A stretch of DNA of 64,000 bases, taken from positions 1 to 64,000 of the forward strand of contig JACQDB010000133.1 in NCBI GenBank assembly GCA_016201275.1, in the 5' to 3' direction. This document shows positions 26,720 through 36,600 of this stretch, piece by piece; the stretch's first letter is position 1; every line of letters begins with the position of its first letter. The notes under the pieces are model-generated. The model did no database searches. It saw only the letters and a program-made list of their open reading frames with translations, and was not told where the DNA came from. The position numbers were made by a program, and so were the translations under genes. This DNA is from Acidobacteriota bacterium (GTDB taxonomy: Bacteria > Acidobacteriota > Blastocatellia > UBA7656).

Positions 26720-29700
26720 TCATATTTGCCAACGCGCCTGGTTCTGCACCAGAAACTTGTCAACATCTTCATCCGCCGATTCTTCAACCTGCATAAATGT
26801 CCAGGCAATCTCTTCAACGATGTCGCGCCCACCCCAGATTTCCGACATGATGTTGATGAGGCCTGAAACCGTAGGGGTTTCGAACATACTGCGCACCGGC
26901 AGTTCGACACGGAAGATTTCACGCAAGCGCAAGATGATTCTGCTGGCAAGCAGCGAATGGCCTCCCAGACTGAAGAAATTGCTGTTGATTCCCACTTTAT
27001 TGAGGTCCAACACTTCCATCCATATTTTCGCCACCAGTTCCTCGGCAGGCGTTTGTGCAGGAATCAAGTCATCGGTTTGGCTGGCGTTGGGTTGGTTACT
27101 CATCGTCAACGCCGCGCGGTCTATTTTCCCATTGGTTGTGAGTGGTAACTTTTCCATAATGATAAACTCAGCCGGCACCATATAATCGGGGAGCCTTTGT
27201 TTGAGATAATGATAAAATTCATCGGCGCTGACTTGCTGTTTTCGATCTGCGGCTACGTAAGCGAGGAGATATTTGTTACCGAGCGATTCTTCTCTGCTGA
27301 CCACAACGGCTTCGCGAACGGCAGGGTGCTGAGCCAGCATAGATTCGATTTCGCCCAACTCTATGCGAAAGCCTCTGACTTTTACTTGATGGTCGGCGCG
27401 ACCGAAAAAATTGATGTTGCCATCATCCAGATAACAAACCAGATCGCCCGTCTTATACAAGCGCTCGCCGGGGCGCTCGCTAAATGGGTTTGGTAGGAAT
27501 CGTTCGGCTGTCAAATCGGCACGCCCAAGGTATCCGCGCCCCAGTCCTGTGCCGCTGATGTAGAGTTCACCAATCGCTCCTATTGGCAATGGATTCAGGT
27601 GACGTTCCAGAATATACATCTGCGTATTGGCTATCGGTTTGCCAATCGGCGGACGGGCTGGCCACTCCCTACAGGCAGCATCGAGAGAAAACGAGGTGAC
27701 CACATGGCTTTCTGACGGTCCGTAATCGTTATGCAGGCAACTGTGTTTGACAGACTCAAAGAATTTCACCATAGGTCTAGTAATTTGCAGTTGTTCGCCG
27801 GTAGTGGTCACTTCCGCGAGGCTGGTAAAATCCTGCTTGCAAAAGCTTTGTTCTTCGGCAAGTTGCTGAAGAACAACCACCGGCAGGATGGCTTTCTCGA
27901 TGCGGTTTTCGGCAAGATAGGACGCTAAACCAGGGATGTCGACGCGGTATCCTTCAGGAAGTATGAACAGCGTTCCGCCCGAGGTCAGCGCGGCAAAAAT
28001 CTCGTAGAAACTAACATCAAAACCCATTGACGCAAACTGTAGGGTTCTGGCTTTGGTCAAACGATTTGCGCTGTGCCAGGCAATCAGGTTGGTCAAAGTA
28101 CGATGCGGCACGCCAACCCCTTTGGGTCTGCCTGTCGAACCGGATGTGTAAATCACATAAGCGAGATTTTCGGCGGCGGCGCTACAGACAGGGTTGCGGC
28201 TGTCTTGCGCTTCTATCAACTCTCTTTCGCAATCAAGGCGGACGATAGTCGCTGCGCTCTCCGGCAACCGCTCCGCCAATTTACTATCGGTCAGCAAAAC
28301 CAGAGGACTTGCATCGTCAAGGATGAAAGCCAGCCGGTCGTAAGGGTACGCCAGGTCTAGCGGCAAGCAGACGCCACCGGCTTTGAAAATGGCAAGCACG
28401 CTGATGACCATCTGCAAAGACCTTTCCAGGCAAAGACCCACCAACGCTTCCGGACCGACTTCGAGTTGGCGCAAATATTGGGCTAGCTGATTGGCACGGG
28501 TGTTTAATTCTCTATAACTAATCTGCTCATCTTCATAGACGATGGCAACCCCATCGGGCGTCTTCTCTGCCTGCTCTTCAAAAAATCTGTGCAGCCTCTC
28601 ACCGTTGTCGTAGTGGACGTTGGTCGTGTTCCATTCGCCTAAGATGATTTGTTGATCAGATGGTGAAAGCAGCGGCAAATTGCCTATGCGTTGCTCAGGA
28701 GCAACCATTGCCGATGCCAGCAAAGTTTTGAAAGCATCCGTCATTCGCTGTATGGCGGGTTTATCAAACAGGTCTGCGTTATACTCGAATCTGCCGTCGA
28801 AGCCGCCTTCTTTCTCTTTCAACACCAACATCAAGTCGTATTTCGCGGTTCCCGTATTGATTTTCTCTTCCGTCACCGTCAACCCGCTCAACTCGACCGT
28901 TGCGTTCAAACCTTCTTCCATGACGAACATGACTTCTGTGAGAGGGTTACGGTTTACATCGCGCTCGTTGACCAACTCGGCAACGAGCTTTTCAAAGGGC
29001 AACTCCTGATGTTGATAAGCGCCAATGGCGGTGTCTTTTATTCTGGCAAGCATTTCTGCAAAGCTCGGATTGCCGCGCAAGTCGCCCTTCATCAACAGCG
29101 TGTTCACCATCAAGCCTACCGTGCCAGCAAACTCAGCGCGGGTGCGGTTGGCGACAATCGTGCCGACGATTACCTCATCTTGCCCGCCGTATCGTCCCAA
29201 CAAAACTTGCCAACTCGCCAGCAAAATCATAAACGGCGTTACCCCTTTTTCGCGCCCTAATTTTCTAATCCTGTCTCCGCAATCTTGATCCAGCGTAAAC
29301 GTGTAGGTGTCACCTCTGTAGGTCTGTACAGGCTGCCTCATCTGGTTTGTAGGAATCTCAAGAACCGACGGCGTAGAAGACAACTGCGCTCTCCAATACG
29401 CCAATTCATGATCGAGGGCGCCTTTGTCAAAGCGTTCCCTCTGCCATAAGGCAAAGTCTGAATATTGCAACTCCGGCTCCGGCAAAGCCACTGGCTGGTT
29501 ATGACAATAGCCTTCATACAACAGGCTCAATTCTCTGGTTAGAATCTCTTTCGACCAGCCATCGCAAATGATGTGATGGAGAATGAGTACCAACCAATGT
29601 TCCCGCGCGGCAAGGGCGATAAGTCCGACTCTCAGAAGCGGAAGTCTGGTAAGCTGAAATGGCTGAAGCCACTGCTGAATCTGTTGAGCGGCCTGCTGAC

Positions 29701-30181
29701 GTTTTTCGGTTTCCGGCAGCAGGCGCAAATCCACAGTGACCATGTTCACAGCCAGTTGCGGTGAGATGATTTGATAAGGCTGCCCCTGAATGATTTCAAA
29801 AGAGGTTCGCAAAGCCTGGTGGCGACGCACCAACTCTTGCAACGCTTGCTGCAACGCCGAAACATTCAAGGCTCCCGAAAGTCTCAGGGCAATGGCTTCA
29901 TTGTATAGCGGACTGTCGGGGACAAGCTGATCCATAAACCACAAGCGCTCTTGTGCAGGCGAAAGAGGGTATCGGCAAATTCCCGCCGATGGCAAGCGAA
30001 CCAGTTCGCTTGCCGGCTGACGCTCCAGCACAGCAAGAATTTCCTCTTTATGCCTGATGATCTCGTTGCGTAAAGCTTCTGTTATCGTCCCTTCAGGAGC
30101 GCGATAGCGCAGCCGGTTCCCCGCCGCCCAGACCTCTACGCCGAGACTTTGCAGAGTCGTCAAAAATCCCGCAGCCATCAT
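26720..30181 (-). CDS. NRPS module: TubC docking - C - A - PCP
   Basis: 1153 aa. Residues 1-55 are a TubC-type N-terminal docking domain (GVEVWAAGNRLRYRAPEG). A C domain with intact HHIICDG (202-208) follows at about 70-500. The A domain (about 505-1010) has YTSGSTGRPKGV, YGPSESHV and YKTGDL. A PCP with FFSLGGHSLL (phosphopantetheine Ser) ends near 1110, then an acidic tail. By hand alignment the specificity code is D-V-Y-I-T-T-D-V-V-K. It resembles the proline-type family in frame (DVxxxxxVV) but is polar at three pocket positions, so the substrate is uncertain. It starts at ATG 30181 with a four-base ATGA overlap and GAGGAG site. Coding-strand C-run just after the stop. Confidence 0.95.
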   Translation of the reverse strand: MMAAGFLTTLQSLGVEVWAAGNRLRYRAPEGTITEALRNEIIRHKEEILAVLERQPASELVRLPSAGICRYPLSPAQERLWFMDQLVPDSPLYNEAIALRLSGALNVSALQQALQELVRRHQALRTSFEIIQGQPYQIISPQLAVNMVTVDLRLLPETEKRQQAAQQIQQWLQPFQLTRLPLLRVGLIALAAREHWLVLILHHIICDGWSKEILTRELSLLYEGYCHNQPVALPEPELQYSDFALWQRERFDKGALDHELAYWRAQLSSTPSVLEIPTNQMRQPVQTYRGDTYTFTLDQDCGDRIRKLGREKGVTPFMILLASWQVLLGRYGGQDEVIVGTIVANRTRAEFAGTVGLMVNTLLMKGDLRGNPSFAEMLARIKDTAIGAYQHQELPFEKLVAELVNERDVNRNPLTEVMFVMEEGLNATVELSGLTVTEEKINTGTAKYDLMLVLKEKEGGFDGRFEYNADLFDKPAIQRMTDAFKTLLASAMVAPEQRIGNLPLLSPSDQQIILGEWNTTNVHYDNGERLHRFFEEQAEKTPDGVAIVYEDEQISYRELNTRANQLAQYLRQLEVGPEALVGLCLERSLQMVISVLAIFKAGGVCLPLDLAYPYDRLAFILDDASPLVLLTDSKLAERLPESAATIVRLDCERELIEAQDSRNPVCSAAAENLAYVIYTSGSTGRPKGVGVPHRTLTNLIAWHSANRLTKARTLQFASMGFDVSFYEIFAALTSGGTLFILPEGYRVDIPGLASYLAENRIEKAILPVVVLQQLAEEQSFCKQDFTSLAEVTTTGEQLQITRPMVKFFESVKHSCLHNDYGPSESHVVTSFSLDAACREWPARPPIGKPIANTQMYILERHLNPLPIGAIGELYISGTGLGRGYLGRADLTAERFLPNPFSERPGERLYKTGDLVCYLDDGNINFFGRADHQVKVRGFRIELGEIESMLAQHPAVREAVVVSREESLGNKYLLAYVAADRKQQVSADEFYHYLKQRLPDYMVPAEFIIMEKLPLTTNGKIDRAALTMSNQPNASQTDDLIPAQTPAEELVAKIWMEVLDLNKVGINSNFFSLGGHSLLASRIILRLREIFRVELPVRSMFETPTVSGLINIMSEIWGGRDIVEEIAWTFMQVEESADEDVDKFLVQNQARWQI

Positions 30182-33100
30182 AGTTCGCCCTCCTCGCAAC
30201 CTCTGCTGTGTGCTGCCTTGCGATAACCGCGCATGGTGTCCAGGTCATCAACCCGACAAGCTTGCGACTCTAGCTCTCGTAAAGCGTTCGCCAAACCTCT
30301 GGGCGTCGGATGGGCATAAAATTTTTCTATGCCCGGTCGAAGCTGAAACTCTTTTTCGATAAGCGCGGCTATGCGGATGAGATCAACGGAATTTCCTCCC
30401 AATTCCACTATATCCTGGTCGGGTGCGATGGATTCAAGCTGAAGCACCTCAGCGATCAGCGCGGCGATTTTCGCTTCGAGAAATTCCTCTGCCTGTCGCC
30501 TATCGGTCAGTTGTCCGGCGGTTGATTTGGCAAGCTGCGGCAACTGCTTTCTGTCAAGCTTGCCATTGGCGTTTAGCGGCAAGCTGTCTAAGGTGAAAAA
30601 CGCTGACGGAACCATATAGGCGGGCAGCCTCTCTTTTAAGTATTGCCGCAGTTCATCAGCCGTTACCATCTTGTCCGGGTGGGTTGCCACGTAAGCAACC
30701 AGGCGCTTGCGTTCCCTTTGACCTTCTGGCAAAACCGCATTGGCGCAAATCGCTGGGTGCTTGCCGAGTGCGGCTTCAATCTCGCCCAACTCGATTCGAT
30801 ACCCTTGAACCTTGACCTGTGAATCTTCGCGCCCCAGAAATTCAATATTGCCATCCGGCAGATAGCGACCCAAATCACCGGTTTTGTACAAACGCTCGCC
30901 GCTGCGAGGGTGAATAAGGAAAGAGGCTTTCGTTTGTTTTTCATCGCGCCAATATCCTACTGCTAACCCTTTGCCGCTGATGTAGAGATTGCCCGCCACC
31001 CATATCGGACGCGGCTCGAGCGCTTCATTCAGGACGTGAAACCCTTGATTAGCCATTGGACGACCATAGGGAATGCTTGGAAAATCGGCGCAATCTCGGT
31101 CAATCGCATAGAGGATAGACCAGATGGAGGCTTCCGTTGCGCCACCCAGGCTGATGATTTCAGCTTGGGGGGCAAGTTTTTTGATACGTTCGGGAAGCGT
31201 CACAGGAATCCAATCGCCGCTCAACATCACCAGGCGCAAGGACGCCAGTTGAGTCTCCAGTCGTTGGTCTGCATAGGTGACCAGCATATCCATCAACGCC
31301 GGAACCGAATTCCAGATGGTGATGGCTTGCCGTTGAATCAAATCTGCCCAGCACTCAGGATTGCGCGTCGCCGAATCGGCGGGCATGACGATGGTGCCTC
31401 CAGCAGAGAGAGTGCCGAAAATATCGTAAACCGATAAATCGAATCCCAGATTCGAGAGCGCCAGAACCTTGTCGCCAGGGCGCACATCAAAACGACGATT
31501 GATATCGTCTATGGTATTGACCGCCCCGCTATGAGGAATCATTACTCCTTTGGGCAAACCCGTCGAGCCGGATGTGTAAATAACATAAGCCAGATCATCG
31601 GGCTGTTGCACAGACTCTATAGGCGCTGAATGGAGTGTGCCCAGTCGTTGGCTATCAACCGACAGGCGCGCTATGCCATCGGGCCATTCGAGTCGTTCGT
31701 TGATCCACGATTGTGTCAGCACTATGGAAATTTCGGCGTGACCGAGCAGATGCCAAAGACGTTCTTTCGGCAGGTTGGGGTCTATGGGCAGATAGGCGGC
31801 ACCTGCTTGCAATATGCCCAGAGTGGCGGCGACCTGTTCCCAACCCTTCTCCATAACCACCGCGACCAAAGTGTTAGGGCAGGCTCCCATCTGTCTGAGT
31901 TGATGCCCGAGGTGATTTGCCAGGTGAGCCAACTCTTCATATGTAAGAGTTCCGTTAGCCGCTATCACGGCAGCTTGCGAAGGGCGTTGGTCAGCCTGTT
32001 GCTGAAACTGTGTATGTAGCAGAGTCGGCAGCAGAGCTACTTTGGTTTCGTTGACTTCCTGTCGTTGCTGGAGTTGAGCCGCCGGCAGAAGGTTGATTAC
32101 ACTTTCGCGCCAGATGCTGGGTTCTTCACCCAAACGTTGCAATAGCGCACAGTAGGAGTCGAACAAATCTTGCAGCAGGTTTTCAGGGAAAATGCCTTCG
32201 ACCGCATCCCAGTTGAAAACCAGCGCCCCATTCTCTTCAAGCACTTGATGATCGAGCCACACTTGCGGCGTTTGAGAGATGCCGTAAACGACTTCGCCCA
32301 TCCATAAGGTCTGCTCGGCAACCGAGGTCTTCAAATGTTGCGATAGCAAACTGGTAAACACGATGGGCATGGTAGTTCCGGGGGCTTTGCCTTGAACGCG
32401 CCCGATATCGCGGAGGATTTGCACACCACTGACGTAACGGTGTTCCATATCTTCAAGAAGTTGAGCTTGAATAGCTGCGGCTCTGGTCTGGAAAGAGCTG
32501 GATGCGGAATGGTCAACCGCAAGTGGAATCAAAGTGGTGAAATCGCCGACAATTTCATTGACCTGCGGGTGCAACGGAAAGCGATTGTGCAAAGTCACAT
32601 TGATGGTGAAGCGGTTGCTTTTACTCCACAGCGCAAGGATTTCGGCAAAAGCCGCCAGTAAGATTCCTGACGGGGTGACCCCGCTTTCCACAGCAAGCCT
32701 TTTGATTTGCCTCCAGGGTTTTGGATCCAGCCGCCCGCTGCGCCGCTTAAAGCGGGGATTTTTTAACGTGGTGTAATTCGCAGCGAGCGGCAATTCGGGG
32801 GCAGGTGGTAAGTCTGGCAGGCGATTTGTCCAGTATTGTTGAGCGGCGCTGTAAAGTTCCGACTGCCGCAACTGGGCTTCGCCAAGCACGTAGTCGCGGA
32901 AAGAGAGTTCCACAGCCGGGAGTTTGGTGGTCGGATGATTGTATAACTCAGCCCATTCGTGAAAGAGGATTTGCAGACTCCAAACATCCACTATGAGGAT
33001 GTCGAAGCTAAAATGCAGTCGCCAGCACTGGTCATCCAGTTGCGAAGCGCGAATCTCAAACAGAGGCCAACGGTCAGAAGGCAGAACTTGATGTGACAGG

Positions 33101-33627
33101 CGGTGACGAATCGAATCCAGAAAGGCGTTGGCGGTTTGGGCATCATAGCCGCGCAAATCGAGGGTCTCGATTTCGTAGGGCGGCACTTGATTGAGAATCT
33201 GCTGTCTGCCATCGGCGAGGACGATGGCGCGCAGCATATCGTGGCGCTCAATCAGTTGTTGCAAAGCCAGGTTAAACCTTGCCAAATCAAGCTCTTTGGC
33301 TTCGACTTCATAGTAAGCATGACAAGCCACATTGCCGAATTCAAAAGCGCCGCTTCGCCCTACCCAGTAGGCCTGCTGCATATCCGTCAAAGGGAAAGGC
33401 TCGTATCGGTGTGCCGTATCGGGAGTGATTTGCGGAATCGGGTTGGCAGATGCAGCGTCACTTTGTCCTCTAAGCAAGTCTAAAAGGTCGCCTTTGCTGG
33501 CGATTAATTTGGCTTGTAGTTCCGGGGTCAGAACACCTTTGGGAGCGCGGACGCGCAAGTGTTGACCATCGCCCCACAATTCCACTTTTTGTTTGATAAG
33601 GTCAGCAAGAAGTTCTGTCGCCATCAT
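30178..33627 (-). CDS. NRPS module: TubC docking - heterocyclisation (Cy) - A (Cys) - PCP
   Basis: 1149 aa. A TubC docking domain (KVELWGDGQHLRVRAPKG) starts the protein. The second domain is a Cy domain: DILIVDVWS carries the DxxxxD motif in place of HHxxxDG. The A domain code reads D-L-Y-N-M-S-L-I-W-K, one change from the cysteine code DLYNLSLIWK. The PCP has ELGGNSVDLI. It should load cysteine and cyclise it to a thiazoline; no oxidase domain is fused, so a thiazole would need a separate enzyme. It starts at ATG 33627, overlapping the PKS stop by ATGA, with GGGAGG upstream. The short acidic end (EEGEL) could bind the next TubC domain. Confidence 0.95.
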   Translation of the reverse strand: MMATELLADLIKQKVELWGDGQHLRVRAPKGVLTPELQAKLIASKGDLLDLLRGQSDAASANPIPQITPDTAHRYEPFPLTDMQQAYWVGRSGAFEFGNVACHAYYEVEAKELDLARFNLALQQLIERHDMLRAIVLADGRQQILNQVPPYEIETLDLRGYDAQTANAFLDSIRHRLSHQVLPSDRWPLFEIRASQLDDQCWRLHFSFDILIVDVWSLQILFHEWAELYNHPTTKLPAVELSFRDYVLGEAQLRQSELYSAAQQYWTNRLPDLPPAPELPLAANYTTLKNPRFKRRSGRLDPKPWRQIKRLAVESGVTPSGILLAAFAEILALWSKSNRFTINVTLHNRFPLHPQVNEIVGDFTTLIPLAVDHSASSSFQTRAAAIQAQLLEDMEHRYVSGVQILRDIGRVQGKAPGTTMPIVFTSLLSQHLKTSVAEQTLWMGEVVYGISQTPQVWLDHQVLEENGALVFNWDAVEGIFPENLLQDLFDSYCALLQRLGEEPSIWRESVINLLPAAQLQQRQEVNETKVALLPTLLHTQFQQQADQRPSQAAVIAANGTLTYEELAHLANHLGHQLRQMGACPNTLVAVVMEKGWEQVAATLGILQAGAAYLPIDPNLPKERLWHLLGHAEISIVLTQSWINERLEWPDGIARLSVDSQRLGTLHSAPIESVQQPDDLAYVIYTSGSTGLPKGVMIPHSGAVNTIDDINRRFDVRPGDKVLALSNLGFDLSVYDIFGTLSAGGTIVMPADSATRNPECWADLIQRQAITIWNSVPALMDMLVTYADQRLETQLASLRLVMLSGDWIPVTLPERIKKLAPQAEIISLGGATEASIWSILYAIDRDCADFPSIPYGRPMANQGFHVLNEALEPRPIWVAGNLYISGKGLAVGYWRDEKQTKASFLIHPRSGERLYKTGDLGRYLPDGNIEFLGREDSQVKVQGYRIELGEIEAALGKHPAICANAVLPEGQRERKRLVAYVATHPDKMVTADELRQYLKERLPAYMVPSAFFTLDSLPLNANGKLDRKQLPQLAKSTAGQLTDRRQAEEFLEAKIAALIAEVLQLESIAPDQDIVELGGNSVDLIRIAALIEKEFQLRPGIEKFYAHPTPRGLANALRELESQACRVDDLDTMRGYRKAAHSRGCEEGEL

Positions 33628-36600
33628 AAGCTGAATTCCTCCCATTGTCGCCCAGCAACCGCCGTTGTAGGGGGCAAGTGGTGTTCGGTTAGATGAGCGG
33701 CACCGGGCAATTGCTCAAGCGCATAGGCTATCAATCGCGTAATGCTGGTGCCTTTCAAAATGCGAAGGATGGGAATGGTGATTCCTAAATCGGTTTCCAA
33801 ACGGGTCTTGACTTCCAAAGCCATCAGAGAATCCAACCCGAACCGATTGATAGGCAGGTCGGCGTCGAGTCTGTGGACACCGAGTTTGCCAAACCCTAGC
33901 ACGCGGATCAACAATCGGTTTAAATACTCCTGCAATAACTTTTTACGCTCAGGCTCCAGCGCCGCAAGCAATGCCTCGCGGGTCAAAGCAGCTTCTGCGC
34001 TCTCTTTGGCAGGCTCAGGCTGGTGGCGGGCAGAGACAATCTCGCTGAAAAAGGCCGCACGACGCGAACCTGCAAGGCTGTGGCTCCACGGCTCAAGATT
34101 AAAGTTTACTACGGCAATTTGTGGCCTAGAGGCATTGAGCAAACGCTCAAAGACCGTGACTCCTTCCAGAGGCGTCATGCTGTTGATGCCTTTTTGCGCC
34201 AGTCGTTGGCTGCGCTTGCCTTCTGCTGCAAGACCGACTTCTGCCCAGGGCCCCCAGTCAATGCTTATGGCTGGAAGCCCTTGTGACTTTCTATAATGCG
34301 CCAGACAATCCAAAAATGTATTCGCTGCCGTGTAATTCCCTTGCCCTGCCGATCCCAGCAAAGTCGCAGCCGAAGAGAACAAAACGAAGAAATCAAGCGA
34401 CGCATCCAAGGTCAGGGTGTGCAAATTCCAAGCTCCGGCAATCTTCGGAGCCATCACCTTGAGAAACCTTGAGCGTTGCTGTTGCAGCAAAATTCCATCA
34501 TCAAGCAAACCTGCGGCGTGCACCACACCTCTGAGCGGCGGCATTTGTTGCTCGATCTGAGTCAATATTTGGGCGATTTCCTGATGCTTGCTGACGTCTG
34601 CTTTGACAACCCTTACATCGGCACTCTGGCGCATCGCTTCAACAGCTTCTTGCGCCGCCGCCGAGCCTGCGCTACGCGACAACAACACCAGATGTTGCGC
34701 GCCGCGCTCAATCATCCATTTAGCAATCACTAAGCCCAAGCCGCCGAGTCCGCCGGTTATCAAATATGTGCCGTTGCTGTTTAACTTTATTTCCTGCGTA
34801 AGCGCAGGCGCTATCTGAACCTTTTCTCCGCCTACCCTGAGAGCGATTTTGCCGATGTGGCTGGCCTGCGCCATCGTCCGAAAGCCCTCAGCAGCTTCAG
34901 CGATGGAGAAGATTTGAAGGGGGTATGGGCTTCCGCCTTGTTGTTCGAAGCAACTGATAGCCTGACGCAGAAGGAAGCCCATTTGGGAGGGGTTCTGGCG
35001 GATTAAGGAGGCAAGATCAACTGCAAAAAATGCCAAATTATTTTGAAAAGGTTGCAGACCCAGCTTGGCGTTTTGATAGATGTCGCGCCGACCAAGCTCA
35101 ATGAACCGCCCGCCTGTTCTCAGTAGCGAAAGCCCCGCAGGGATGGCCTCGCCGGCAAGCGAGTTCAAAATCATGTCGAGGCCGACACCATCTGTCGCCT
35201 GTTTGATTTCTTCCACAAAATCGAGCGATCTGGAATCAAAAACATGATGGATGCCGAGAGCTTTCAAATAGTCACGCTTTTGTTGACTACCGGCTGTAGC
35301 AAAGATCTCCGCTCCCTGCTGTTGAGCCATTCGTATGGCAGCCAGACCTACGCCTCCTGTGGCTGAGTGAATGAGCAAGCGCTCGCCGCTTTGCAGTCTG
35401 CCAATATGATGCAGAGAATAATAAGCCGTCAGCAAGGTCAGCGGAATGGTCGCCGCTTGTTCAAAGCTCAGGTGCTGAGGCTTGTGCAATGCCAAACAGG
35501 CAAGCATTTTTGCATAGGCGCCAAAGCACGGATGAGCAATGCCGTAAACTTCATCGCCAATCGAAAAGCCTTCAATGCCTTCGCCAATGGCTACCACTTT
35601 ACCCGAACACTCCCACCCGAAATCTTCTTTGACCTCCGGCGCAGAGGGTAAAACTCCCATACTCAACATTACGTCTCTGAAGTTAAGACCAAGCGCTTGA
35701 ACCTCTATCTCCAACTCTCCCTGAGCCGGTTGCTGACGAAGGGTTTGCCTCAAAACCAGGCTATCGAGTAAGCCTGGTGTGGTGACTTCCAGCCTGAACG
35801 CCTGCCCTTTACCGGCGGTCTCTTTTTCGTAGGCTGGCGAATCACAGAGGCTGTGAGGGAGCAATCTGGCGACGTAGCGAGTTTCACCGCGCAGCGCAAT
35901 CTGCTCGGCTTCGTCGTCCGCCAGCAGTTCATCGCCAAGCAAAGTCATTTCCGCTTCACCCTTGTCGCCAAGGTCTATAAGCGAACAACGCAAATCTGCA
36001 AATTCCTGAGCGATGACGCTGCCCAGTCCCCACAAAGGCGATTGTGCAACGGACAGAGATTCCTCACCGGTAATGGATTGTGCAGCGTTGGTAACCAGCC
36101 ACAGTCGCGGCGCTTTACCTAGAGGGCGTGCCGCCAGCCTTTGTACCAACAGCAGCGTACTGCCCCAACCCATTTCGTGACAGGCTTCGGGCAACTCTTT
36201 CGGAAGATGCGCCGTCGTCGGGACATCAAGGCTCCACAAGTGGACAATGCCGCGACAGGTTTGTGAGCGCGATTGCAAACAGTCGTCAAAAAGTCGCTCA
36301 TAATCTTCGCAAGACTGTGCCTGAATCCGGTAGTGTTTTGGCCCGATTCGGGCGTACTGTTCACCCGCCGAAACGGTGATGCAATCTTCGCCGATTGCTT
36401 CAAGGCGCTTGATAAGCTTTTGCCCTGTGCCGCCCTGGTCTGCAAAAATCACCCACGTTCCAGAGTTTTCCTGCCTAAGGGGAGGCGCTTTGAGAGGCTC
36501 AGTCACTTGCCATTGGATTGTGTAAAGCAGTTGCTCAAGCCGTTTGCTATCTTCCAAGCCTTGGGCTTTCGGAGTCAGTGGCTTTATGGACAAGCCTTTG

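Noticed and set aside
26632-26949. N-terminal extension of the stand-alone C domain up to 26949
   Set aside because: It would overlap 230 bases of the upstream NRPS in another frame and has no ribosome site.
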